This document shows positions 16,201-27,155 of a stretch of DNA of 64,000 nucleotides, piece by piece. The notes beneath the pieces are model-generated. The model ran no database searches. It was not told where the DNA came from and was given only the letters and a program-made list of their open reading frames with translations. Each line of letters opens with the position of its first letter. Position 1 is the stretch's first letter. This stretch comes from Noviluteimonas caseinilytica. Its GTDB lineage: Bacteria; Pseudomonadota; Gammaproteobacteria; Xanthomonadales; Xanthomonadaceae. A program made the translations under genes and the position numbers. Where the stretch lies: NCBI RefSeq assembly GCF_018406605.1, contig NZ_AP024545.1:3100001-3164000 (forward strand). Direction: 5' to 3'.

Positions 16201-18277
16201 CGATCTGCAGCAGGTACTTCGAATAGCCGCGCAGCATCGCGACCTGGCGCCAGGACAGGCCGGCCAGCAGCACGAGGCGGTTGAAGCCGTCGTTCTCCGC
16301 TTCGCCGCGCCAGATGCGCGCGAAGGCTTCCTCGAAGTTCTCGTCGAGGCGATCGATGTCGAGGTCGGCCTGCGTGGCTTCGACCTCGAAGTCCTGGATG
16401 TAGGCGACGCGGCCGTCGGCTTCGATGCGGTACGGGTGTTCGGAAATCACGCGCAGGCCCATGTTCTCCATCATCGGGAGCGCATCGGACAGCGGGATGT
16501 CGTCGTTGAGGCGGTAGAACTTGAAGCGCAGGCCGCCGTTGCGCGAGCGGTACAGCGACAGGCGCAGGTCGTCGGCACCGGCCAGCGCGGCCAGGTGCTC
16601 GACGTCGTCGGCCGCCACTTCGGGGCTGACGTCTTCGATGTAGCCGGTGGGCAGCGCGCGGGCGTAGCGCGTGGCGAGCTTGAGGCCCATTTCCTCGCCG
16701 TGGCGCCTGGCCAGCGTGTCGCCGAGTTCGTCCTGCCAGTCGCGCACGATGTGGGCGAGGTCGGCTTCCAGCTTCGCCTCGTCGATCACCGGCTTGGAGC
16801 CCGGGCGCGGACGCACGATGAGGTGCAGCTGCGCGAGCGCCGATTCGCCGATGTGCACGGTGCTGTCGATGTGCTCGCCGTCGAGTTCGCGCTTGAGCAG
16901 CGCTTCGATGCGATGGCGCATCTGCGTGTCGTGGCGGTCGCGCGGCACGTACACCAGCACCGAATAGAACCGCCCGTAGCGGTCGCGGCGCAGGAACAGC
17001 TTGCTGCGCACGCGCTCCTGCAGGCCCAGGATGCCGATCGCCGTGGAGTACAGCTCGTTCTCGGTGGACTGGAACAGCTCGTCGCGCGGCAGCGTTTCCA
17101 TGATGTGGCGCAGCGCCTTGCCGCTGTGGCTGGCCGGGCGCAGGCCCGATTCGCGCATCACGTGTTCGTAGCGCTCGCGCACCAGCGGGATGTCCCACGG
17201 GCGGCGGTTGTACGCGCTGGAGGTGTACAGGCCGAGGAAGCGCTGTTCGCGGATCGGCTGGCCCTTCGCGTCGAACGCGAGCACGCCGATGTAATCCATG
17301 TAGCCCGGGCGATGCACGGTGGCACGCGCGTTGGTCTTGGTGAGGATGAGCGCATCGACGGCGCCGGACTGCGGCATGTAATGCGCGGCCAGCGAGGTGA
17401 GCGGGCGCGGCGCGCCGGCGTCCTTGCCGCGCAGCAGGCCCAGGCCCGACTCCGGATGCGCGACCAGCACCTGGTCCTTGCCCTGCTTCTCCACCGTGTA
17501 TTCGCGGTAGCCGAAGAAGGTGAAATGGTTGTCGGCGGCCCAGCGCAGGAATTCCTGCGCCTCGGCGCGGCCGGCGTCGGACACCGGGATGCGGTGCGAC
17601 GGCAGTTCCTCGGCGACTTCGAGCATGCGCGTACGCATCTCTTCCCAGTCGGACACGATCGCGCGCACGTCGGCCAGCACGGCCTGCACGCGCTTTTCGA
17701 TCTTCGCCATCGCCGCCTGCGGCTGGCGGTCGATCTCGATGTGGATGAAGGACTCGTTGGTGCCCTCGCCCACGCCGGTGAGCTTGCCGGCGCGGTCGCG
17801 CTGCAGCAGCACCACCGGATGGCCGAGCACGTGCACGCCGATGCCCATCTCGGCGAGCGCCATCGTCACCGAGTCGACGAGGAAGGGCATGTCGTCGTTG
17901 AGGATCTGCAGCACGGTGTGCGGCGATTCCCAACCGTTGTCCTTCATCGTGGTGTTGAACAGGCGGACGTTGGCCTTGCCCGGCTTGCGCGTGGCGGCGA
18001 AGTCGAGGATGCCCGCGGCCAGCGCGGCCCAGCCTTCGGCGCCGTGCTCGACGTATTCGTCGCGGGTCATGCGCGCATAGAAGCTGCGCGCGAACGCTTC
18101 GGCTTCCGCCGCGCGTGCCTTCGGCACGCGCTTGCGGATCGCCTCCAGCACCGGCGAGAGATCGAAGCGCGCGACGGCGACGTCGCGGCCCGGGGTGGCC
18201 ACTTGGGTTTTCGCAATCGTCGTCTTGGCGGAGGTCGCTTTCTTGGCGGCCTGGACGGACTTGGGACGGGTGCTCAT
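13265..18277 (-). CDS. gdhB: NAD-specific glutamate dehydrogenase, 180-kDa class
   Basis: It oxidises glutamate to 2-oxoglutarate and ammonia with NAD, feeding the TCA cycle. The protein has 1670 residues, the size of the large-subunit class known from Pseudomonas and Streptomyces. A basic, lysine-rich N-terminus precedes a long regulatory region (to about residue 730); the catalytic core follows, marked by GPVARGGLRWSDRREDFRTE, VPVGSKGGFYCK, a dinucleotide-binding part with GIGDMSGDVFGNGM, and GGNLGMTQLGR. A C-terminal helical domain completes it. The start at 18277 lies 34 bases after the acyl-CoA dehydrogenase stop, suggesting one transcript for amino-acid and acyl-CoA oxidation. Confidence 0.95.
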   Translation of the reverse strand: MSTRPKSVQAAKKATSAKTTIAKTQVATPGRDVAVARFDLSPVLEAIRKRVPKARAAEAEAFARSFYARMTRDEYVEHGAEGWAALAAGILDFAATRKPGKANVRLFNTTMKDNGWESPHTVLQILNDDMPFLVDSVTMALAEMGIGVHVLGHPVVLLQRDRAGKLTGVGEGTNESFIHIEIDRQPQAAMAKIEKRVQAVLADVRAIVSDWEEMRTRMLEVAEELPSHRIPVSDAGRAEAQEFLRWAADNHFTFFGYREYTVEKQGKDQVLVAHPESGLGLLRGKDAGAPRPLTSLAAHYMPQSGAVDALILTKTNARATVHRPGYMDYIGVLAFDAKGQPIREQRFLGLYTSSAYNRRPWDIPLVRERYEHVMRESGLRPASHSGKALRHIMETLPRDELFQSTENELYSTAIGILGLQERVRSKLFLRRDRYGRFYSVLVYVPRDRHDTQMRHRIEALLKRELDGEHIDSTVHIGESALAQLHLIVRPRPGSKPVIDEAKLEADLAHIVRDWQDELGDTLARRHGEEMGLKLATRYARALPTGYIEDVSPEVAADDVEHLAALAGADDLRLSLYRSRNGGLRFKFYRLNDDIPLSDALPMMENMGLRVISEHPYRIEADGRVAYIQDFEVEATQADLDIDRLDENFEEAFARIWRGEAENDGFNRLVLLAGLSWRQVAMLRGYSKYLLQIGVPFSQAYVEATFTRYPLLVRLLVELFEARFDPATGKESKAAIKQGMERFGAQLQALLANDAAALNAVQPVIEARAGTREQQVDATHAALIGLMDRVSSLDDDRILRSFIGVIDATLRTSYYIQYKDGLRKDGGPADYVAFKLDSAQVPDLPKPRPYREIFVYGPRVEGIHLRFGPVARGGLRWSDRREDFRTEVLGLVKAQMVKNTVIVPVGSKGGFYCKQLPDPATNRDAWFAEGQACYKRFINGLLDVTDNLAPDGKILHPDNVVRHDADDPYLVVAADKGTATFSDIANGIARAHGFWLDDAFASGGSVGYDHKGMGITARGAWESVKRHFNAMGRDCQTQDFTCVGIGDMSGDVFGNGMLLSKHIRLVAAFDHRHIFLDPNPDAAKTFKERERVFKLPRSSWDDYDKALISKGGGVYPRSAKSIPVSPEIRAALGIEGDATSLSPNDLMSAILKAPVDLLWNGGIGTYVKASSESNADVGDRANNLLRVNGEQLRCKMVGEGGNLGMTQLGRVEAAQHGVLLNTDFIDNSAGVDTSDHEVNIKILLNAQVQKKKLTYEARNTLLAQMTDEVGLLVLNDNYRQNQALSLMERMSLTRMGSKQHFIRTLESQGLLDRQIEFLPTDKEIAERKARGQGLTRPELAVLLSYSKLVLYPQLLNSDVPEDAYLSKELVRYFPKPLQDKYAKGMEDHRLKREIIATAVTNSMVNRMGATFTLRMQEDSGRSPAEIAKAFTITREALDAREMWAQIDALGGKVPESVQVDALQVIWNLQRAFTRWLLSRPGAIPDIATAVGRYHDGVRDIRAGERILPDPQRPAYEASILEWQAKGLPAALADQLAALPYLEPTPDIIELARERKLKPVDVAKVHFRLGDALRLPWLLQQIDALTVDGRWHAVARGVLREELGQQQRILVGQVLTMPGATPDAKVRHWLERDDASLRFTLSMLNELAAQKTLDYPTASVAVQRLQQLASRG

Positions 18278-18311
18278 GGGGTCGCGGGGATCCTGTCGTT
18301 CGGGCGCGCGC

Positions 18312-19460
18312 TCAGCGCAGGCCGGTTTCGTTGCGGGCGATGACCAGGCGCTGGATCTCGCTCGTACCCTCGTAGATCTCGGTGATCTTCGCGTCGCGGA
18401 AGTAACGCTCGATCGGCATTTCCTTCGAATAGCCCATGCCGGCGTGGATCTGCACGGCCTGGTGGGCGATCCACATGCACGCCTCGGAGGCGGTGAGCTT
18501 GGCGATGGCCGCTTCGTTGGTGAAACGCTCGCCCTGGCCCTTCACCCACGCCGCGCGCAGCGTGAGCAGCGTGGCGGCGTCGAGCTTGCACTTCATGTCG
18601 GCGATCTTGGCCTGCGTCATCTGGAACGTGCCGATGGGCTGGCCGAAGGCCTTGCGCTCGCGCACGTAGGCCAACGTGGCTTCGTACGCGGCCCGGCCGA
18701 TGCCGATGGCCTGCGAGGCGATGCCGATGCGGCCGGCGTCGAGCACGCCCATCGCGATCTTGAAGCCGTGGCCTTCCTGGCCCAGCACTTCGTCGGCTTC
18801 GGCGACGTAGTCGGTGAATTCGATCTCGCACGTGGCCGAGGCGCGGATGCCGAGCTTCGGTTCCGTCTTGCCGCGGTGGAAACCGGGCTTGTCGGTGTCG
18901 ATGATGAAGGCGGTGATGCCGCGCGCGCTCTTGTCCGGATCGGTCATCGCGAACAGCACGATGTACCTGGCGACCGGGCCGGAGGTGATCCAGCTCTTCT
19001 TGCCGTTGATGACGAAGCGGCCATCGGCCTGCTTGGTCGCGCGGCAGCGCATGGCGGTGGCGTCGGAGCCGGACTGCGGCTCGGTGAGCGCGAAGGCGCC
19101 GATGTGCGCGCCCTCGGCGATCGCGCGCACGTACGTCTGCTTCTGCGCCTCGGTGCCGTGGGTCAGGATGCCGTTGCAGAACAGCGAGTTGTTGACCGAC
19201 ATGATCGTGGAGTGGGCGGCGTCGCCCGCGGCGATCTCGATCATGGCCAGCACGTAGCTGATCGGGTCCATGCCCGCGCCGCCGTATTCGGCCGGCACCT
19301 CGATCCCCATCAGGCCGTTCTCGCCGAGGGTGCGGATGTTCTCGAGGGGGAATTCGCCGCTCCGGTCGAAGTGTTCGGCGCTGGGGGCGATCTTTTCGCG
19401 CGCGATGCGACGCGCCACGTCCTGGATCATCAACTGCTCTTCGGTGAAACGGAAATCCAC
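18312..19460 (-). CDS. Acyl-CoA dehydrogenase (short/branched-chain type)
   Basis: This is an FAD flavoprotein that introduces the alpha-beta double bond in acyl-CoA thioesters and passes electrons to ETF. Its 382 residues give a full-length enzyme. Seen: FRFTEEQLMIQDVARRIA, the FAD/substrate motif FALTEPQSGSDA, WITSGPVARYIVLFA, RKAFGQPIGTFQ, and the C-terminal ITEIYEGTSEIQR, where E364 should be the catalytic base. The features fit short- or branched-chain acyl-CoA dehydrogenases, but chain length cannot be fixed. It leads a minus-strand pair with glutamate dehydrogenase and is transcribed away from the methionine regulator. Confidence 0.93.
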   Translation of the reverse strand: MDFRFTEEQLMIQDVARRIAREKIAPSAEHFDRSGEFPLENIRTLGENGLMGIEVPAEYGGAGMDPISYVLAMIEIAAGDAAHSTIMSVNNSLFCNGILTHGTEAQKQTYVRAIAEGAHIGAFALTEPQSGSDATAMRCRATKQADGRFVINGKKSWITSGPVARYIVLFAMTDPDKSARGITAFIIDTDKPGFHRGKTEPKLGIRASATCEIEFTDYVAEADEVLGQEGHGFKIAMGVLDAGRIGIASQAIGIGRAAYEATLAYVRERKAFGQPIGTFQMTQAKIADMKCKLDAATLLTLRAAWVKGQGERFTNEAAIAKLTASEACMWIAHQAVQIHAGMGYSKEMPIERYFRDAKITEIYEGTSEIQRLVIARNETGLR

Positions 19461-19554
19461 GTTGGTGCGCTCCGGCCGGGATGAAGAAGCGGAATTGTAG
19501 CCCCGGAGCGCGTGCCGCTTGACCCCCGGGGCATCGCGGGACCAGACTTATCTC

Positions 19555-19566
19555 TATATCGCGATA
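19555..19566 (+). promoter_or_regulatory. Candidate operator/promoter of the ArsR-methyltransferase-metH operon
   Basis: The 10-base palindrome TATCGCGATA (19557-19566) sits in an unusually AT-rich patch (TTATCTCTATATCGCGATAG) 31 bases upstream of the regulator's ATG. TATATC at 19555 could be a -10 element, so a bound dimer would block transcription. Autoregulation by the downstream ArsR-type protein is inferred from position and symmetry. Confidence 0.5.
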
Positions 19567-19597
19567 GGCGGATGAAACGCCTCGGAGCCTCTGGCGC

Positions 19598-20527
19598 ATG
19601 GATCTGGAAGGGTGGTCGACCCGGTTGAAGGTGTTCGCCGACGCCACGCGCGTCCGCCTGCTCGCCTTGCTGGAACGCGAGGAACTCACCGTCGCCGAGC
19701 TGTCGGCCATCACGCAGCTGGCGCAGCCGCGCGTGTCCACGCACCTGGCGAAGCTGAAGGACGCGGGCCTCGTGCGTGATCGCCGCGCCGGCGTGTCGGC
19801 CTATTACCGCTTCGAGGAAACCGCGCTGGACCCGGCGCAGCGCGCGCTCTGGAACACCCTGCGCGCCGGCAGCGACGATGCACTGCTGCGCCAGGACGCC
19901 GAGCGCGTGCCCGGCGTGCTGGCCACGCGCGCGGCGGACCAGAACTGGGCCGACTCGGTGGCCGGCGACATGGAACGCCACTATTCGCCGGGCCGCACCT
20001 GGGAAGCGCTGGCGCGCACCGCGCTGCCACTGTTGAGTCCGGGCGACGTGCTGGACATCGCTTCGGGCGATGGCGTGCTGGCCGAACTGCTCGCGCCGCA
20101 TGCGCACCGCTACGTCTGCATGGACGCCAGCGCGCGCGTGGTCGCCGCCGCCAGCGAACGCCTGAAGCCCTACGCCAACGTGGAAGTGCGCGAAGGCGAC
20201 ATGCACGCGCTGCCCTTCCCCGATGCCAGCTTCGACCTGGTGGTGCTGATGCACGCCCTCACCTACGCCAGCAAGCCTGCGCAGGCGGTGGCCGAAGCCG
20301 CGCGCGTGCTGCGCAGCGGCGGGCGCCTGTTGTTGTCGAGCCTGGCGCGCCATGAACACCGCGCGGTGGTGGAGGCCTACGGCCACGCCAACCTCGGGTT
20401 CTCGGAGAAGGACCTGCGCAAGTTCGCCGAGAAGGCCGGCGTCACCGTCGCAAGCAGCGGCACGGTGACGCGCGAACGCCGTCCGCCGCATTTCGAAGTG
20501 ATTTCGTTGTTGGGAGTGAAGCCGTGA
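19598..20527 (+). CDS. ArsR-family regulator fused to a SAM-dependent methyltransferase domain (SahR-like)
   Basis: A 309-residue fusion. Residues about 1-85 form an ArsR winged helix (FADATRVRLLALLEREELTV, recognition helix around AQPRVSTHLAKLKDAGLV, wing RAGVSAYYRF). ERHYSPGRTWE (126-136) links to a class I methyltransferase domain with motif I DIASGDG (residues 153-159), CMDAS, and PFPDASFDLVVLMHALTY. No metal-sensing cysteine pair of classic ArsR proteins is seen. The architecture and its place directly before metH match SahR-type regulators, in which the methyltransferase fold senses S-adenosylhomocysteine or SAM rather than methylating. Its stop overlaps the GTG start of the first metH gene (GTGA). 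Sensor role is likely; ligand is inferred. Confidence 0.85.
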   Translation: MDLEGWSTRLKVFADATRVRLLALLEREELTVAELSAITQLAQPRVSTHLAKLKDAGLVRDRRAGVSAYYRFEETALDPAQRALWNTLRAGSDDALLRQDAERVPGVLATRAADQNWADSVAGDMERHYSPGRTWEALARTALPLLSPGDVLDIASGDGVLAELLAPHAHRYVCMDASARVVAAASERLKPYANVEVREGDMHALPFPDASFDLVVLMHALTYASKPAQAVAEAARVLRSGGRLLLSSLARHEHRAVVEAYGHANLGFSEKDLRKFAEKAGVTVASSGTVTRERRPPHFEVISLLGVKP

Positions 20528-21629
20528 ACGATGTGAAGCAACTGCCCTGGCGCCATCCGGCGCGCGTGGCGCAACTGGAAGCCGCGCTCGCACGGCGCAT
20601 CCTCGTGATCGATGGCGCGATGGGCACGATGATCCAGCGCCACGACCTGCAGGAAGCCGACTATCGCGGCGAGCGCTTCGCCCACGGCTACGACGCGCTG
20701 TTCGCCGCCGATGGCCACGCGCACGCGCCGGGCTGCGGTTGCGAGGGGCACGACCAGAAAGGCAACAACGACCTGCTCACGCTGTCGCGCCCGGAGATCA
20801 TCCGGGAGATCCACGATGCGTACCTGGCGGCCGGCGCGGACCTGGTCGAGACCAACACGTTCAATTCCACGTCGATCTCGCTGGCCGATTACCACCTCGA
20901 ACACCTGGTCCGCGAACTCAACCGCGAAGGCGCGCGCCTGGCGCGCGAAGCCTGCGATGCGGCTGAAGCGCGCGATCCCGCGCAGCCGCGCTTCGTGATC
21001 GGCGTGCTGGGCCCGACCAGCCGCACGGCCTCGCTGAGCCCGGACGTGAACCGCCCCGGCTTCCGCGCGATCAGCTTCGACGAACTCGCGCACGCCTATC
21101 GCGAATCCACCCGCGGCCTCATCGAAGGCGGCGCCGACGTGCTGATGGTCGAGACGATCTTCGACACGCTCAATGCGAAAGCGGCGTTGTTCGCGATCGA
21201 AGACGTGTTCGAGGAGCTCGGTGCGCGCCTGCCGGTGATGATTTCCGGGACGATCACCGATGCCTCGGGCCGCACCTTGTCGGGCCAGACCGCCGAAGCC
21301 TTCTGGTATTCGCTGCGCCATGCGCGGCCTCTGGCGATCGGGCTGAACTGCGCGCTCGGCGCGAAGGACCTGCGCGCGCACGTCGACGTGCTGGCCCAGG
21401 TGGCCGACACGTACGTGAGCACGCATCCGAACGCGGGGCTGCCCAATGCGTTCGGCGGTTACGACGAAACGCCGGAAGACATGGCGGGCACGCTGGGCGA
21501 GTTCGCGCGCGCCGGCCTGCTGAACCTCGTCGGTGGTTGCTGCGGCACCACGCCCGACCACATCCGCGCGATCGCGCAGGCCGTGCACGGCGTCGCGCCG
21601 CGCGAAGTGCCGCAGCTGGCGGATGCCGC

Positions 21630-21633
<4 letters not shown>
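20524..21633 (+). CDS. metH: Methionine synthase, homocysteine S-methyltransferase subunit (split MetH, part 1)
   Basis: At 369 residues this equals the first module of E. coli MetH, a barrel that binds homocysteine through zinc. The zinc cysteines are present as C276 in GLNCALGAK and the pair C339/C340 in GGCCGTTPDH. The start is GTG at 20524, overlapping the regulator's stop. Compared with E. coli there is an insert of roughly 20-30 residues around DGHAHAPGCGCEGHDQ with extra cysteines and histidines. The stop overlaps the ATG of the next gene (ATGA). The split falls at the natural domain border, so it is a true two-gene MetH and not a frameshift. Confidence 0.93.
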
Positions 21634-24311
<2,678 letters not shown>

Positions 24312-24314
24312 CGA

Positions 24315-24359
24315 GTCGATGCGCTTGTGACCTGCCCTATCGGCAGGTCACGCATCGAC
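24315..24359. terminator. Long inverted repeat between converging metH and SLOG genes
   Basis: An inner perfect 10-base-pair stem (GTGACCTGCC / GGCAGGTCAC, loop CTATC) is flanked by an outer 8-base-pair stem (GTCGATGC / GCATCGAC) separated by a four-base bulge. It begins 3 bases after the metH stop. No T-run follows, but position and stability fit a terminator, possibly for both strands. Confidence 0.6.
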
Positions 24360-24388
24360 GAGCCGGGCAGCGAAAGCTGCCCGTCGTC
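24357..24388. terminator. GAAA-loop hairpin next to the SLOG gene stop
   Basis: CGGGCAGC-GAAA-GCTGCCCG gives an 8-base-pair stem, extended by GACGA/TCGTC across a two-base bulge. It begins 2 bases beyond the stop of the minus-strand SLOG-SLATT gene and probably ends that transcript; it shares three bases with the preceding repeat, so the two folds compete. Confidence 0.55.
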
Positions 24389-24390
24389 GA

Positions 24391-26112
24391 TCAAGGCCGC
24401 CCATGCTCGATCGGGCGGTCGCGATGCATCAACGCCCACTCGGCGTGTTCGGCCAGCGCCGCTTCGCCGAGCGCGCGCAGGATCTCCCGCTTCTCCTGCG
24501 TCGAGCGCGCCGCATCCAGCGCGAGCCGCGCATTGCGGTAGATGCGGTACATGAAGCGGTACTGCTTCACCAGTTCCTTGTCCGCCTTGCGATACGCATA
24601 CGCCTCGCGCACCGCGGCGATCAGCGACAGCGCCCCCATCGTCGTCACCAGCACGCTCTGCGTCAGCGGGCCGAACGTGCGATGGAACAAGGCCAGCACC
24701 GCGCTGATCGCAATGCCCGCCCACAGGCACGCCGCGCCCAACCGTTGCGTGCGCACGTGGTGGCGCGCACGCAACGTCGCCTTGCGTTCGTAATACGCCA
24801 GCTGGCCCGATTGCCCCGGGCGCCCGACCCACGCGTCGATCACCGCCTCCACCGCGTGCGCGGCCGCATCGGGATCCTCGAGCGCCGGCGTCGGCGTCAG
24901 GCCCACCTGGCGCATCACGTTGCGGATCCAGCCGAGTTCGACGTCCTGTTTCTGCATGAAGTTGTCGTGCGCGAATTCCGGGTCGCCGGTGATCGTCAGT
25001 CCCGCGCGCCGCCAGAACGTCTGCACGCGCAGGCCTTCGGCGAGCGCGCGGTAGTCGATGTACTTGCGATGCCAGTCGTGGCGCTGCGCGGCCACCGCGA
25101 TCGCAAGGCCGATCGCGAACAACCCGAGGAAGCCCCACAACATCGCGTCCGGCGCGCCGAGGTCGGCATACAGCAGCAGGCTCAGGCCCATCGCGATGGC
25201 GAGCCCGTGGATGGCGCGCATCGCCCACAAGGTGCGGCGCTGGTAACGCATCGCCAGGGCATCGGCTTCGCGCCACGTGCGTTCGGCCAGGTCTTCGCTC
25301 GCGGCAGGCAACGCATGCGCGGCGAGCTTGTGCCGATCGTGCTCGAAGGCCTGCATGCGTTCGAAGATGCAGCGGTATTCCGGCGGCGGGCCTTCGTCGA
25401 ACAGGCGTTGCCCGCCGCTGGTGAGCCAGCGCGGCGTGCCATCGAACGCACCGATGCCATGCGCGGCCTCGCCGTTCGCGCGACGCGTGGGCAGGTGCAG
25501 CACCAGGCTGTCGTCGTCGCCCGCGAGCATCTGCCGCAGGTTGTCGGTGGCGCGCCGCGCACCGGGCACCGGGCCGCCGAGGTAATAGCGCACGACTTGC
25601 CCCGTGCCGCCCGTGCCCGCGTGGTCGCGCCCGTCCCACAGCGCGAACAGCACGTGGCAATGGTTGGCGACGAACAACCCCGCGTGCAGGTATTGCCGAT
25701 CGCGCGCGGGGCCGGGCGCGCGCATGGTGTCGAAATCATCTACCGGATAGGCGAGCGGGATGACTTCCGCGCGCGCCATCAACGCGTCGAACGCGCGATG
25801 CGAGTCATCGCTTTCGAAATCGTCGCGGTACAAGGCCAGCGGCAACGGCAGCGGCACGACCAGGCGCGCCCCCATTTCCAGGCCGATTTCGGCCACGAGG
25901 CGATCGCCGCCTTCGGCCAGCGCGGACATCACGACGAGGGCGAGTTCGGGATAGCGCGTGCGCAGGAACGCCAGCGCGTCGCGCACGCGCGCTTCGAGTT
26001 CGTGCAGTTGCGCGGGATCGAGGTCGCGGTGGCTCGTGACCCCGACGATCAACTCGGTGCGCGGGGCGGCGGCCGTGTCCACGAACCGGGGGAACGCCCG
26101 GATCGTGCGCAA
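24391..26112 (-). CDS. SLOG domain fused to SLATT-like membrane domain, uncharacterised
   Basis: A 573-residue protein of unknown role. Residues about 18-185 look like a SLOG (LOG-related nucleotide-binding) Rossmann domain: IVGVTSHRDL, SALAEGGDRLVAE, and HVLFALWDGRDHAGTGGTG. A linker follows (to about 275), then hydrophobic pairs at about 298-315/322-341 and 456-475/485-504. The stretch between and after them (DYRALAEGLRVQTFWR; YRKADKELVKQYRFMYRIYR) resembles SLATT two-helix membrane effectors, so the protein may hold two such units. By analogy it would sense a nucleotide-derived ligand and act on the membrane. No SMODS nucleotidyltransferase or nuclease gene is adjacent. It starts 15 bases after the DUF2058 gene on the same strand. 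Confidence 0.7.
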   Translation of the reverse strand: MRTIRAFPRFVDTAAAPRTELIVGVTSHRDLDPAQLHELEARVRDALAFLRTRYPELALVVMSALAEGGDRLVAEIGLEMGARLVVPLPLPLALYRDDFESDDSHRAFDALMARAEVIPLAYPVDDFDTMRAPGPARDRQYLHAGLFVANHCHVLFALWDGRDHAGTGGTGQVVRYYLGGPVPGARRATDNLRQMLAGDDDSLVLHLPTRRANGEAAHGIGAFDGTPRWLTSGGQRLFDEGPPPEYRCIFERMQAFEHDRHKLAAHALPAASEDLAERTWREADALAMRYQRRTLWAMRAIHGLAIAMGLSLLLYADLGAPDAMLWGFLGLFAIGLAIAVAAQRHDWHRKYIDYRALAEGLRVQTFWRRAGLTITGDPEFAHDNFMQKQDVELGWIRNVMRQVGLTPTPALEDPDAAAHAVEAVIDAWVGRPGQSGQLAYYERKATLRARHHVRTQRLGAACLWAGIAISAVLALFHRTFGPLTQSVLVTTMGALSLIAAVREAYAYRKADKELVKQYRFMYRIYRNARLALDAARSTQEKREILRALGEAALAEHAEWALMHRDRPIEHGRP

Positions 26113-26127
26113 CCGGCCATGGCGCGG

Positions 26128-26823
26128 TTACCAGACCAGGTCGTCGGGCACCTGGTATTGCGGATCGGCGTAGGGATCGTCCTGCGCGGAGGCGTTCGGA
26201 TCGACCTTCAGCGCGACCGACGGGGCGAAGATCGATTCGGCCTTCGCCAGCGTGTCGGCATCGACCAGCACGTAGCGGCCATCGAGTTGCACCACGCCCA
26301 GCTCGCCCGCGTTGAGCGCCTTGAGCTGCACGTCGGTGACGTAGATGCGCTTGATCTTGCCGCCGTATTCGAAGTGGCGCGCGATCTCGGCGCCCGCGTC
26401 GTTGCGCGCCTTGTCCTTCAGGAATTCGGCGAGGGCGGCCTTCGCTTCGCGGCGCAGGCGCGCTTCTTCCTGCTTCAGGCGCTCGGCTTCGATGCGCTCG
26501 TCCTTCTCGCGCTGCGCGCGGATGGCGTACGCCTTGGCGAGGTCGATGTCTTCGCGCGTGCGCGGCTTGTGCGTCGCGTGTGCCGGCTTGCCATGCGACG
26601 GACTGCCTTGCGGCGGACGGCCCTGCGACGGCTTGCCGTGCGCGGGCTTGCCGTGCGGCGGCCTGCCCTGCCCCGGTGCGTTGGGGCCACGCGCATGCGC
26701 GGGCTTGCCGTGCTGCTGCTGCGGCTTGCCGGCGTGGGCGGGTTTGCCGGACGCAGGACGTTCGGGCTTCGGCGCGGGCTTGAAGCCCAGGCCGAGCAGC
26801 TGGTCGCGCAGGGAATCGGTCAT
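26128..26823 (-). CDS. DUF2058 family protein with GKPAH repeats
   Basis: A 231-residue soluble protein. The N-terminus (SLRDQLLGLGF) and the C-terminal part (ARHFEYGGKIKRIYVTDVQ) match the DUF2058/YaiL family of unknown function. Between them residues 20-88 are low-complexity and basic, rich in G, K, P, H and Q, with GKPAH four times (from 26, 39, 58 and 78). A charged helix (residues about 100-135, REKDERIEAERLKQEEARLRR) follows and may be coiled coil. The repeat region suggests disorder and possible nucleic-acid contact; this is inference. It is followed by the SLOG-SLATT gene, probably on the same transcript. Confidence 0.85.
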   Translation of the reverse strand: MTDSLRDQLLGLGFKPAPKPERPASGKPAHAGKPQQQHGKPAHARGPNAPGQGRPPHGKPAHGKPSQGRPPQGSPSHGKPAHATHKPRTREDIDLAKAYAIRAQREKDERIEAERLKQEEARLRREAKAALAEFLKDKARNDAGAEIARHFEYGGKIKRIYVTDVQLKALNAGELGVVQLDGRYVLVDADTLAKAESIFAPSVALKVDPNASAQDDPYADPQYQVPDDLVW

Positions 26824-26912
26824 CGGATACGGCGGGTCGTGCGAAGGGCGGGCGAAGCATGCCGCATCGGGGGCGAGGATGCAGCCCCGCCTTGCGGCCA
26901 TTGCGCCGCGGG

Positions 26913-27155
26913 TCAGTAATGCGGTGGCGGCGGTTCTTCGGCCGGATCGGCGAAGAACGCGCCGCGCGAGGATTTCATCTCCTCCAGCGCGCGGCGCATG
27001 AGGTCGGCGTGGCGCTCGGCTTCCAGGCGGATCGCCGCGAGCGCATCGCTCAGTTCGGTCATCGCGTTTTCCTGGAACGCCAGCCGCGTTTCCAGCTCCA
27101 CCAGCCGCGCTTCGAGCGCGGCGGTGTCCATGCCCTGGGCGTTGCCCTGCGTCAT
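26913..27155 (-). CDS. slyX: SlyX family protein
   Basis: An 80-residue protein consisting of one long coiled-coil helix (LEARLVELETRLAFQENAMTEL) and a short tail ending in PPPPHY, the standard SlyX signature. Its cellular function is not established. The ATG at 27155 overlaps the ugd stop as ATGA; a second in-frame ATG nine residues on (MDTAAL) is an alternative start. Confidence 0.88.
   Translation of the reverse strand: MTQGNAQGMDTAALEARLVELETRLAFQENAMTELSDALAAIRLEAERHADLMRRALEEMKSSRGAFFADPAEEPPPPHY

Noticed and set aside
12296..18343. Open frame of about 2015 codons on the plus strand, antisense to glutamate dehydrogenase
   Set aside because: It mirrors the codon phase of the real gene in very GC-rich DNA, shows no family motifs and has R/H/A-biased composition.
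19461..19597. SAM, SAH or cobalamin riboswitch before the metH operon
   Set aside because: The leader is under 140 bases and shared with a diverging gene; no conserved riboswitch core is recognisable, while a palindrome and regulator explain control.
24391..26112. Part of a CBASS-type defence operon
   Set aside because: No nucleotidyltransferase, ubiquitin-like or nuclease gene is adjacent; neighbours are housekeeping genes.
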